Assembly (NCBI GenBank): GCA_021397845.1
Contig: CM038049.1
Coordinates: 99,850,877 to 99,914,876, forward strand
DNA length: 64,000 nucleotides
Reading direction: 5' to 3'
From: Areca catechu
Lineage: Eukaryota > Streptophyta > Magnoliopsida > Arecales > Arecaceae
The notes below the pieces were generated by a model. That model had not been told where the DNA came from. It saw nothing but the letters and a program-made list of their open reading frames with translations, and did no database searches. Position numbers and translations under genes: made by a program. This document shows positions 21,323 through 31,863 of the stretch, one piece after another; the first letter of the stretch is position 1, and every line of letters starts with the position of its first letter.

Positions 21323-22049
21323 TGTTGCTGTAGAATCACCGAGGTCGGACCTCTTTCTTGTTCTTCCTCTCCTTGATCCTGCAAAATAGAGAATGCCTTG
21401 TGCCGGGGATTCCGGCGAAGACACTCTGATGATCAAGTCAGTGGGACGATCATGGAGAACGGAAGACCTCTGAGATGAACAGCTTTGGGGACTCTCCGTC
21501 TGCCAGAGGGTGGGAAGATGAGAAGAGAAGACCCATAATTAAAGATGATGGGTTCCGAGAGTTACCTAGGGTCTGCCTTGCTTTACCTTATATAGGCATG
21601 GGTTAGCACCAAAATCTATTAGAGAAGAGGTCAAAAAATATCGATTTGCCCCCAGGAGGATTTGGAGAGTGGCCACGTAACACCCAGACAGGACGGCATC
21701 GTGGAAGTAGTGGAGCAGTGCTATTGATGTGGCAGGATTCTGTTGTAACAGAAGGGGTTTCTGGAATTCTCTAGGCCACGAAGTAAGTCGGTCGAGTGCC
21801 GACTGGGAGGGCCAGTCGGTCGTCCGAAGAAGAGTGTCCATCAAGATATCCTTGAAGTGGATCAGCCGTACCTCAGTAGAAGTGGGTCAGCCGTACCTCA
21901 GCAGAAGTGGGTTGTTTGGACCTCTCCTTTAGTGGGTCGTTCAGACCTCTCCTTCAATGGGTCGGTTCGGACCTTAGCTTCAGTGGATCGGTTCGAACCT
22001 CAACTTCAGGTTGGTCGGCCTTCTTAGTGGTCGGCCATTTAGTGTAACA
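21323..22049 (-). repeat. 5' LTR of element G (727 bp)
   Basis: Runs from TGTTGCTGTAGAATC to GTGTAACA and is followed by the AATGG duplication. It is shorter than the 3' LTR through loss or gain of minisatellite units. Confidence 0.85.
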
Positions 22050-22175
22050 AATGGCTTTATCCTACATGAAACAAAGAATACTTATGAGAAAGAATGCAAT
22101 CAGCTAATGCTGACTGAGTGTTAATGACTGCTTTAACCTCTGGGCACTGGCACGCAATTTCTGATATATGAGATG
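22050..22175. other. Host DNA between elements G and B
   Basis: It begins with AATGG (G duplication) and ends with AGATG (B duplication), so this 126-bp strip predates both insertions. The minus strand is open through it, and the frame continues in register at 50615 on the far side of element B. I do not recognise the product. Confidence 0.6.
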
Positions 22176-22937
22176 TGTTGGGATATCCCAGTTCAGCTAT
22201 ACACCAAACCCTGGTTCGACTGGAAAAAGCCCGTTTCTCCGGACTACGAACTTCAGACCAAGCAAAGGATAGGCCAACTGCAAGCAACCCAAGGCTTCAC
22301 ACCGGACTGCAACATCCAGAGGCCAGTCCTCCGGTAGCACCTTCGACCCCGGCCAAAATTCGAACTACTCATCGACTTTTGAAGGCACGTACTTCGATCT
22401 CCATCGTAGACACAATCTCTGGCCTTGGAGAAATGCCAAGTCTTCAGCCCATGCAAGGGAAAACCTGAAGTTTGAACCACAATCTATTCCAGAAAGGAAA
22501 CTGTAACCAACGGTTTCAATCGACACTCATCATGCCATGATCATGGCATGCAACTCCTGCAGCCACGCCTCCAATCTGGTCAGAACCGCTCACTAACAAC
22601 CCACAATCGCCAATGACCGAAGAGATTGGCTCCCCATGATCACCGGAAAAAGAGCGGGCCACAGACCGAAGGCCATCTTTTAAATATGGGTAAGAAGGGT
22701 AGCCGGAGAGGTACACGAACATTCTCTCTGATACATACTTGCATTCTCCAAGAACTCTTTTTCTCTTCCACTCTTGACACCTTCCCCATTCTGTGGCTGG
22801 AATCCGCCACTGACTTAGGCATCGGAGTGTCCTTCGCCAGAACAACTCCGGTAAGGGACCTGTTTTGCAGGTGAACCAGGGAGTGGTCCTGCGATGCAGC
22901 GACTCTGACCGACCGATCCAGGGACTCCACGCCAGTA
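22176..22937 (+). repeat. 5' LTR of element B (762 bp)
   Basis: Starts TGTTGGGATATCCCAG. Its end GCCAGTA corresponds to GCCAACA in the 3' LTR. It is the same length as the 3' LTR and homologous to the D LTRs and the solo LTR at 6416. Confidence 0.92.
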
Positions 22938-22940
22938 GAT

Positions 22941-22958
22941 TGGCGTGCCAGGAAGGGG
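22941..22958 (+). other. Primer-binding site of element B
   Basis: TGGCGTGCCAGGAAGGGG follows the LTR after the spacer GAT, as in D and A. Confidence 0.75.
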
Positions 22959-23015
22959 GGCGACATTAACATTTTTTAAGCTCCCTCCTAGATAAGGGGA
23001 AGAAAAAGTTTTTTG

Positions 23016-23430
23016 ATGGCAAGAGGAAAAGCTCAAGTTGCTTCTCCAAGCTGGAGTCGAGCTCCATCTCAGGGGGGTGCACCCCCAGAAGAGAATGATG
23101 TCCCACCTCCCACAGTTGTTGTGGGGACTATAGCAGTTCGAAGCTCTTATGAACCAGGTCGCCAACCTAATGGCCATGGTTCAATAATTCCAAGACAGAG
23201 CCTTTCCGGTGGCAAACCCACCGATTATTTCTAGACATAGCTCTCGATCTCGAAGGAGAGCTCCGCAGGAGGATTCTATACGTCCCTCCCCCCGTTCTCA
23301 GCCTTCTCCTGAAGGCCGGACTTCAAGACTGCCTAGGTCTGCTGATTCTCCGCAGAAAGGGAAAAGGCCTAGGCAAACCTTCTCCTCCTCCTCCAAAGAC
23401 TCCACTTCAGTGGAAAGAGTGCCGAAGTAG
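23016..23430 (+). pseudogene. gag: gag N-terminal part of element B
   Basis: The ATG at 23016 opens MARGKAQVASPSWSRAPSQG, as in element D. A one-base insertion near 23130 shifts the frame. A stop interrupts the helix at VQ*FQDRAF. The frame then continues through a serine/arginine-rich linker (SRHSSRSRRRAPQ, RTSRLPRSADSPQKGKRP) to a TAG at 23428-23430. That TAG is at the identical position in element D. The segment precedes the capsid domain and is low-complexity and basic. Confidence 0.75.
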
Positions 23431-25065
23431 ACTCCCGATTATGATGGGAGGTTCAGAGCCATCAAGTCAGAGATGGCAAAGGCGTGAGAACAGAGAATGC
23501 GGGATCAGAGAGATCCCGATGATTTGATTGTGGGTGATCTACGCCCACCCTACACTGACCGCATAATGGCTGAGAACATTCCTCGGCACTTCAGGGTTCC
23601 CCAGATGGAACCCTACGATGGCACCTCCCACCCTCTCGACCATTTAGGCAGCTTCAAAGCCCATATGATGATCCAAGGAGCATCGAACATGATGTACTGT
23701 TTAGCATTCTCGGCTACCTTGAAGAAGTCTACTCGGATGTGGTACTCGAGCCTGCGCCCAGGTACCATCAATTCCTTTTCCGAGTTAGAAAAATTATTTG
23801 TCTTGCATTTTAGGACCTGCCATAAGACTCCTCGAAATATAGACACACTCTTCCTCCTTCACCAGCATGAAGGAGAGAGCCTGAGAGATTACATCTCCAG
23901 GTTCAATGTGGCTACGCTTGAGATCCCCGATCTTAATGAGCATGTGGCCATGTCAACACTAAAGAAGGGGCTTCGTACCTCTAGGCTTACTTTCTCCCTG
24001 GATAAGAAGTTCCCTAAGAGCTATGCTGAGCTCCTATCAAGGACTAAAAAATACACCGATGCTGAAGAGCAGGCGACGAATCAACGGTTGATTGAAGGGA
24101 AACCCCCTTCAAAGAAGAAGAATAACAGGGGACAAGGCCCCCAAACTTCCAATAATAACGGCAGCAGATATGCAGACCACCGAAGAAGCCCTCCCAAGCC
24201 CAGAGCATTGGGAGAAAGATTCAACTCCTACACCCCCCTCAACCTCCCTCGAGAGAAGATTCTCATGGAGATAGAAAAAGAAAACTATCTCCAACGGCCC
24301 CATCCCATAAAGGCCACCTCTTCCGTCAGGAACAGGAACAAATTCTACCGATTCCATCGGGACCACAGCCACAATACAAAAGAATGCATCCAGCTGAAGG
24401 ATGCAATTAAGGATCTCATCAAGAGAGGGTACCTGGGGCGATATATCGGTCACCAAGGCCCCCGGTCGGAAGCAACTGTTCACCAGCCACCTCCTGAAGA
24501 TGCCGAATTGCCAAATCAAAGGCCCACCAACGGAGGTGTAGGGATGACACACCGGCCCACCAACTGGAGAAGGGATGAAGATGAAGCTTCAAAGCGACTG
24601 AAGGATAACAACTCCATCCTCTTCTTCGACGATGACCTTGCAGGAGTTCGACTCCCACATGATGATCCTCTTGTAATTTCAGCCGTAGTGGCCAATTATG
24701 ATGTAAAGCAAATTCTTGTAGATAATGGAAGTTTGACTGATGTCTTGATGTACGATGTATTCTCCAAAATGTGTTTGCCTAGACAACAACTACAAAGATC
24801 CCCCATACCGCTCTTTGGTTTCGAGGGCAACCAAGTTTATGCCAAGGGGAAAATAGTGCTGCCTGTAACCTTTGGCACCGAGCCTCGACAAAAGACATTG
24901 CCGATCAACTTCACAATGGTCCAGATCCCCTCAGCATACAATATTATTATGGGGCGGCCTGCCTTGAACAAGTTCCAGACTGTAATCTCCTCTCACTACC
25001 TCTTGGTATGCTTCCCTACCAGAAATGATGTTGGAGAAGTTAGAGGAAACCAGAGGATGGCATGA
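23431..25065 (+). pseudogene. gag-pol: gag capsid, zinc-knuckle region and protease of element B
   Basis: In frame after the TAG come TPDYDGRFRAIKSEMAKA, a TGA at 23486, and a 522-codon frame from 23497. Residues about 30-200 are the retrotransposon Gag capsid (PQMEPYDGTSHPLDHLGSFK, YSSLRPGTINSFSELEKLF, GESLRDYISRFN). Around 275 is the knuckle-like FYRFHRDHSHNTKECIQLKD. The protease lies at about 390-500 with the active site LVDNGSLTDVLMY and GRPALNKFQTVISSHYLL. The frame stops at a TGA (25063-25065), where D has an arginine codon CGA. The catalytic aspartate is present. Confidence 0.9.
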
Positions 25066-25420
25066 CAGTGTCTAATGATTGAAGACCAGCATTTCAAGGA
25101 TTCGACTACTCGGGATCAACTGGATTCGAGGGATTCAAACACAAATCTTGGCGAATCCATGGAGAGGACCATCCCGATACCTTTGAAAGAGGAAGATCCC
25201 TCCAGAGTTGTGCAGATCGGGAGCGCGCATGATAAGGAAACCAGAATGGAGCTGATCCGTTTCCTCAGGGACAACGCTGATGTCTTCACCTGGTCGGCTT
25301 CGGACATGCCCGGGATTCCTGCCGAAGTGATTACTCATCGGCTAGAAGTAACCCCTGGGTACAAACCGGTACGGCAGAAGAAGGGATCTTCGCCCCCGAG
25401 AGACAGCAAGCCGTAGATGA
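25066..25420 (+). pseudogene. pol: Protease-RT linker and first part of reverse transcriptase of element B
   Basis: The 113-codon frame from 25075 contains the Tat connector (EDPSRVVQIGSAHDKETRMELIRFLRDNADVF, TWSASDMPGIPAEVITHRL). It enters the RT at VTPGYKPVRQKK, where a base loss shifts the frame. Element E interrupts RT at AGAGG (25421-25425). The RT continues at 33415. Confidence 0.88.
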
Positions 25421-25425
25421 AGAGG

Positions 25426-27141
25426 TGATGTGGAACAATGAGGTAGGGCTAGGGATGCTAGATGCTAGTAAGGATGCTTATGATGCAAGGAATTTCTTTT
25501 TTTTTTAGGGTTGATGAGTTTTTTTGGTGTTTTTCTTAGGGTTTTGATTCCCGATCACAAGCAACGACAAGAAATAAGAAAGATGAGTAACGGAAACTTA
25601 TGCTAGCAGTTCAAGTCCTAAAAAAAGTGAGAACGAGAACAGGACCCCGGGATTAAGAAACCCTGGTAGGACTAGCTCGACATACAATACCTACTTAGAA
25701 GATAGAGAGAAAGCAAACCTTACACTTTTGAAGTGCCCGGTATAGAGATCGCTCAACTCGGTGGATGCGGCCTGGATGCCCGAGCAGTCGAACCCGTGGA
25801 AGCACTGGCTTTGGGTCGGGAGGTCACGATGGAAAAGCAGACTGTCTCCGATGCCCGAGATGCTAGGGAGGACCTGTAGGCAAACAAAAGAAGGATCGAC
25901 GAGATGTGGAGATGCTCGGAAAAGGAACTTATATGGAGTTGGGAAGGGGCTTCGATCCCGGTGTCTGGCTGGAGTCCGAAGTCGAAGTTGGAGATAACTT
26001 GGGGCCTCTCACCCTGCGACGTCCCGGAGGACGAAGGAATGTGGCCTCACACCACGCGACATCCTGGAGGATGAAGGATTCGCGATGCTTTGGGGCGACA
26101 GACAGGTGGCCTCACACCACTCGACGTCCCTGGGGATGAAGGCAACTTCACTCAAACCTAGCCTAAGAGACAATGGTTGGAGGATGGAAAACTCAAACAT
26201 TTTTTCATTAATCATTCAATCATTCAATAGTTCTACAAGGGAGGGATTGGGTCCTTTAAATAGGCACCCAAGGCCCATTTGAAATTCAAATTACAACTTT
26301 CATGGTGGCGCCCAAAATTCTCCATCAACTCCTCTCTTTGGCCGACCAAATGACTTGGGGTTGGGCGTGGCATGTGGGAAGGCTTGGAAAGAGGGATTGG
26401 TCTCTTGACTTCCTTCCTTAGCATGCTTATTTTTGGAAGAAAGAGTGGGGCATGGCTTGCTTGGAGGGATGTGTTCCCTTGGATTCTTCAACGCCACCTC
26501 TTTGATTGATTCAAGGCCGACCAAGGGAGAGCTCCATGGGCGTTGCATGGTTGAGGGCTTGAAAAGGGGAGTGTGTCCTTTGACCTTCCTTCCTTGCATG
26601 AACACTTTGGAAAGAAAGCTTGGAAGGGGGCTTGCTTTGAGGCTTGGTTTCTTCAAGGATCTTCAACGCCCCTGTTTTGATGGAACAAGGCGTGATGTGG
26701 GGGAGGGAAGAGGGGGATGGTGTTTCTTCCTTCTAATGTCGCCCAAGGCGTGTGGAAAGCATGGGGGTGCCACTTTGTTTCCCTCCTTGGATGCCCAAGT
26801 GGCAGCTGATGTGGCACCACGTAAGTAGCTGAGGTGGCACCTGAGTTGGCATTATCCCAAGTGGAAGGGGTGGGTTGGCCCACCAGAACTTGAGTTGGTG
26901 AAGAAAACCAGGATGACTTCAATTGGGCTTGGGCCCAGTCCAATCTCAGACTCGAACAAATACAGGACTCATGACATAACTTGACCCAAATTGGTCAAGG
27001 TACAGGACTAAACAAATTTTGACAAGAAATTATGAAATTGTTTTGGCTCAAGGCCTTATTACAGGACTCATAGAAGGAGAACCCTAATCTGAGATCCACA
27101 GAGGGTTGAGGAGCCTCAATTGGATCCAGGTGCCCACACTA
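25426..27141 (-). repeat. 3' LTR of element E (1716 bp)
   Basis: The plus strand starts TGATGTGGAACAATG and ends GGTGCCCACACTA. In element polarity it begins TAGTGTGGGCACC, recalling TGGTGCGGGCACC of element C. A TATTTAAAGG motif (about 26247-26260 on the minus strand) could be the TATA box. Several 60-130-codon frames on both strands recur in the other LTR copies and show no domain. Confidence 0.9.
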
Positions 27142-27164
27142 GTTCTCATAGGGTGGGAGGAACT

Positions 27165-27632
27165 CTACCCTGTCGAGTAAGGGTTAGCTAGGCTTTGATA
27201 CCTTTCCAGGATGTCGGTGTCGATGCGCTGCAAGTCCTCCCGTGTGATCCATGAGTCATCGAATTCGGGTCGGCCTTGCCATCGGACCAGGTAACACTGG
27301 TAGCCTTTGCCCCAGGTAGTGATGGCTTGGTCATCCAGGACATGCTCGATCCGTTCTCCTCGCTCAGGTATATTTGGAGGTGGACACTCAGGTTCAAGTT
27401 CACTCTCAAAAGGTAGGTCAGGCTCAAATGGCTCACTGGATATGTTTGTGGGTTCTCTATACTCGACTAAGTCAGAGATATTGAATGTCGAGCTAATTCC
27501 ATAATCCGGAGGTAATTCTACTACATAGGCATTAGGGCCCATTCTCCTAATCACTTTAAAGGGACCCGCCCCATGAGCATGAAGCTTCTTAATGGTTCCC
27601 GGAGGAAACCGTTCAGGCCGGAGCCTAATCAT
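27165..27632 (-). pseudogene. pol: Integrase C-terminus and chromodomain remnant of element E
   Basis: The 155-codon frame begins at MIRLRPERFPPGTIKKLHA, the C-terminal integrase segment. It continues through GPNAYVVELPPDYGISSTFN and ends with the chromodomain (IEHVLDDQAITTWGKGYQ, YLVRWQGRPEFDDSWITRED). The stop lies just before the 3' LTR. The chromodomain is thought to steer integration toward modified histones. The integrase core is missing, and 27633-27888 holds only a short degraded segment with no gene. Confidence 0.88.
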
Positions 27633-27888
27633 TACAAAATCCCTTATTTCAAACTCTTTGGCTCACTTTTGGGAATCAGCCAAATTATTTTAAAAATTGT
27701 ATTTAATGCATAATCCTAACATGTTGCAAAATGTAGACTCAACTATGCAATCTTATTGAGAAAAAATTTTATTGGACTCCTAGGACCTAAACCTAACAAA
27801 CTTTTGACTCTCTAGGTTTGACCCTAGTCTGGTATGCACAAGAAAAATTATTAAGGATCCCTAGCAAATGCCATAAAGTATACCAGAA

Positions 27889-29325
27889 TTAGAGGGCAAA
27901 AGGGATGGGCTCTAAGGAGTCACGCATTCTGGTAATCTCAAATAAAAGTAACCCCATGGTTCTAGAAATGTGAGAAGGTTCAGGGAAGGGTAGGAAATAG
28001 GAGTCGGAGTCTTGGGGTGGCTTATGGAAAACATAAAACAGACCTTGGTTATTCAGGATGACCTTAAAACTTGGGCATCGTTCTATAGGTGTCATATGGT
28101 CCACTTGTTCCGGTAGATCTTGGGGCTCACTAGGGTCCACCCCACAGTGAGAAAGGTCTGTTAAAGAGGATCCTGGGACCAAGTCTATAGTATGATGGAA
28201 GTTTCTCAGGGATGGAAGTTGATCAGGTAACTCATCGGGAACTTCATCCTCAATTTCTTTCCGAGCTTCAACCATCTCTTGAAGATGTTCTCTTTGGATC
28301 GGTTCATTAAGGGTTGGTTCATGAACTCCTGTGGAAAAGACTGGTGAATCCTCATGTTCATTTACTAGATGTGATCCTGGCTCTGTCATTCCCTCTTCAA
28401 ATTTTGGAGTAGGTTCAGGATCATTTTTCTTGGATTCCTCAATGATTTCACCCTCAGGCCCATCTTCTACTAAACTTGACTCATAGATGCTTTCTTTCAA
28501 TTCTTTAATGGGCTCAGGAGTTTCTTTTCCTAGATTTTCAATGGGTTCAGCCTTAAAGTCTTCATTGGGCTCAGGGGTTTTTGTATTCAAATTCTCAGAA
28601 TGTTCATCCTTCTCTCCCTGAAACTCTTCTTCTAACCCATTATCCTTGATCAAGTTAACTTCAGGCTTCTTTTCTTTAAGGCTACTTGATCCTTTCTTGA
28701 CTGGGTCCTTTGGCTGGATTGGGTTGATTGTAATCTTTTTCCCTTGGTGGAGAAAGACACAGGTATTGGATCGACCATAAAGGGTGGCATCATGGTCGAA
28801 AAGCCAGGGTCGTCCTAGGATGATACTACCCACACCCATGGGTAAGACGTCACACCAAATTGACTCTTCATAGGAACTCATTTTTATCTTGATTTGGCAC
28901 CTAGACTTTATAGGGATTGAAGTTGAATCTATCCAGGAGACTTTGTAAGGGTTGGGGTGGGGAACTGTGGCTAGTCCTAAGGATTTGACTGTACTCAAGG
29001 ACATGGCATTAACATAGCTTCCACTATCAAAGATGACCTTACAAACCTTATCTCCTAGCTTGATCATGGTCTGTAGGATGTTGGTCCTACGCCAGTCTTC
29101 CTATATTATGTTTTGGGCTAGGATGCATCTGACTACTCCTAGAAGGTCTTCAGATTCATTTAGCTCTTCCTCTAGGGGTCTTATTCTGGCCTCTATCTGG
29201 TCCAGTCTATTGATCAACTGGGTCATGGATTGGGTTAAGGCTCCAATGTCGGCTCGCAGTTGGTCCATGGTGTCGGTAGAGGGTGGAGAAGGTGGGTGAA
29301 AAGAGGTTCCTGATCTAGTGCCCAT
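27889..29325 (-). pseudogene. gag-pol: Fused gag N-terminus, protease and acidic tail of element E, one in-frame stop
   Basis: From the ATG at 29325 come about 60 residues of Gag N-terminus (MGTRSGTSFHPPSPPSTDTM and a heptad helix). They are joined directly to the segment that precedes the protease in element C. A TAG at 29101-29103 interrupts it. The same frame then runs 392 codons. The protease shows VIFDSGSYVNAMSLSTVKSL and later GSIILGRPWLFDHDATLYGR, so the D-S-G active site is intact. A 150-residue Glu/Pro/Lys-rich spacer follows, then the beginning of RT (LPSLRNFHHTIDLVPGS), cut off and replaced by about 70 unrelated residues. Capsid and zinc knuckle are deleted. Confidence 0.85.
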
Positions 29326-30144
29326 GTAACAAAACGATGCTACGGTTTGCTAGACCTAGGAGATCTCTCCAAATGTAAAGTCAAGAAGATGAACCTGGAA
29401 GTAGTAACTTGGCACCTGGCCAGGTAAGTGTAAGGTGAGTGGAGGTTCCTCTTTGCTTGCCTAGACACCAATTAAAAATTGGCCAGGTAAGCGAACCAAC
29501 CCACTTCCCTTCGAGCTCTAGTTCTGAACCACTTGCCTAGACACCAGCTACACAAGCACACACCAACAAGCAATCTAGCTTGGCTCGGCACTTGGGTTGA
29601 CCCGACTTCGTGGGTGTCCCTAGCTCACTAGAGCAGATTAAATGTTTAATTGATTTTAGTTAATGGCTAGGGTTCGATATGCTGGGTGGTGGTTTTTGGG
29701 CTAGGGATAGGTAATGAAATCCTGACCCTATGTTAAATTGACGCTCTTAAGATAAGTTATGCAAAATAAAGTACAATAATGACTAATGAAATGACTTAAA
29801 TTTTTTTTTGTTCTTTTGTGTCTTTTAGATGGGTGAATGATAAACAAAATGCAGGAATTAAAACATGCAAGAAACAAGCAAGATGGAGGAATGAATCAAA
29901 AATGAGATGCTTGCTGAAATTTCAGACCTGAGATTTTCTCAGGCAGTATTTCGGCTAGTAGAAACACTACAAAATGAAATAAAATTTGAGAAAATAGACA
30001 AAAATACTATGAAATTAATGTGATCTAACAAAATAGAAATAATAAAATTTGAATATCTCTACAGAGAGAAACAATCCAATGATCAGACCATATACAGACT
30101 GACCAGAATGCAGAAAATGAAACAAATGCACTAGTCCTAGCCTT
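29326..30144 (-). other. Untranslated leader of element E
   Basis: About 820 bp between the primer site and gag, without a supported gene. Near 29430-29600 it has phrases such as TGCCTAGACACCA and GGCCAGGTAAG, also seen in the leader of element C near 40850-40990. Confidence 0.6.
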
Positions 30145-30156
30145 GCTCTGATACCA
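30145..30156 (-). other. Primer-binding site of element E (initiator tRNA-Met)
   Basis: The minus strand reads TGGTATCAGAGC four bases after the LTR end CATCA. Confidence 0.92.
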
Positions 30157-30160
30157 AGAT

Positions 30161-31863
30161 TGATGTGGAACAATGGGGTAAGGCTAGGGATGCTAGATGA
30201 TATTAAGGATGCTTATGATGCAAAGAATTTCTTTTTTTTTTAGGGTTGATGAGTTTTTTTGGTGTTTTTCTTAGGGTTTTGATTCTCGGTCACAAGCAAC
30301 GACAAGAAATAAGAAAGATGAGTAACGGAAACTTACGCTAGCAGTTCAAGCCCTAAAAAAGTGAGAACAAGAACAGGACCCCGGGATTAAGAAACCTCGA
30401 TAGGACTAGCTCGACATACAATACCTACTTAGGAGATAGAGAGAAAGCAAACCTCACACTTCTGAAGCGCCCGGTGCAGAGATCGCTCAACTCGGTGGAT
30501 GCGGCCTGGATGCTCGAGCAGTCGAACCCGTGGAAGCACTGGCTTTGGGTTGGGAGGTCGCGATGGCAAAGCTGACCATCTCCGATGCCCGAGATGCTAG
30601 GGAGGACCTGTAGGCAAATAAAAGAAGGATCAGCGAGATGTGGAGATGCTCGGAAAAGGAATTGAGATGGAGTTGGGAAGGGGCTTCGAGCCCGGTGTCC
30701 GGCTGGATTCCGAAGTTGAAGTTGGAGATAACTTGGGGCCTCGCACCCTATGATGTCCCGTAGGACGAAGGAATGTGGCCTCATACCACGCGATGTCCTG
30801 GAGGATGAAGGATTCGCGATGCCCTGGGGCGACGGACAGGTGGCCTCACACCACTCGATGTCCCTGAGGACGAAGGCAACTTCACTCAAACCTAGCCTAA
30901 GAGACAATGGTTGGAGGATGGAAAACTCAAACATTTTTTCATTAATCATTCAATCATTCAATAGTTCTACAAGGGAGGGATTGGGTCCTTTAAATAGGCA
31001 CCCAAGGCCCATTTGAAATTCAAATTACAACTTTCATGGTGGCGCCCAAAATTCTCCATCAACTCCTCTCTTTGGCCGACCAAATGACTTGGGGTTGGGC
31101 GTGGCATGTGGGAAGGCTTGGAAAGAGGGATTGGTCTCTTGACTTCCTTCCTTAGCATGCTTATTTTTGGAAGAAAGAGTGGGGCATGGCTTGCTTGGAG
31201 GGATGTGTTCCCTTGGATTCTTCAACACCAACTCTTGGATTGATTCAAGGCCGACCAAGGGAGAGCTCCATGGGCGTTGCATGGTTGAGGGCTTGAAGAG
31301 GGGAGTGTGTCCTTTGACCTTCCTTCCTTGCATGAACACTTTGAGAAGAAAGCTTGGAAGGGGGCTTGCTTTGAGGCTTGGTGTCTTCAAGGATCTTCAA
31401 CGCCCCTGTTTTGATGGAACAAGGCGTGATGTGGGGGAGGGAAGAGGGAGATGGTGTTTCTTCCTTCCAATGTCGCCCAAGGCGTGTGGAAAGCATGGGG
31501 GTGCCACTTGGTTTGCCTCCTTGGATACCCATGTGGTAGCTGATGTGGCACCACGTAAGTAGCTGAGGTGGCACCTGAGTTGGCATTATCCCAAGTGGAA
31601 GGGGTGGGTTGGCCCACCAGAACTTGAGTTGGTGAAGAAAACCAGGGTGACTTCAATTGGGCATGGGCCCAGTCCAAACTCAGACTCGAACAAATACAGG
31701 ACTCATGACATAACTTGACCCAAATTGATCAAGGTACAGGACTAAACAAATTTTGACAAGAAATTATGAAATTGTTTTGGCTCAAGGCCTTATTACAGGA
31801 CTCATAGAAGGGGAACCCTAATCTGAGATCCACAGAGGGTTGAGGAGCCTCTGTCGGATCCAG
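30161..31863 (-). repeat. Internal LTR copy of element E (adjoins the primer site)
   Basis: Homologous to 25426-27141, but its last 12-13 bp (GTGCCCACACTA) are missing. It runs straight into a second LTR copy at 31864. Confidence 0.88.

Larger units (their letters stand above)
7655..22049 (-). mobile_element. Element G: non-autonomous LTR retrotransposon, split by copia element F
   Basis: LTRs at 7655-8527 and 21323-22049 share their sequence from the start (TGTTGCTG) to the end (GTAACA). They are flanked by a perfect AATGG duplication (7650-7654 and 22050-22054). Polarity is minus: a purine tract lies next to the left LTR and a primer-site-like TGGTGCTAGAAGG lies next to the right LTR. Without element F the unit is about 3.4 kb. 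Its internal part (8528-10273 plus 21273-21322) contains GC-rich minisatellite and no recognisable gag or pol, so it depends on other elements. Confidence 0.85.

Noticed and set aside
26300..26828. 118- and 131-codon frames repeated at 31034-31562 and 32507-33101
   Set aside because: They recur only because the LTR of E is present three times. Both strands are open, the copies differ by frame-changing indels, and no domain is seen.
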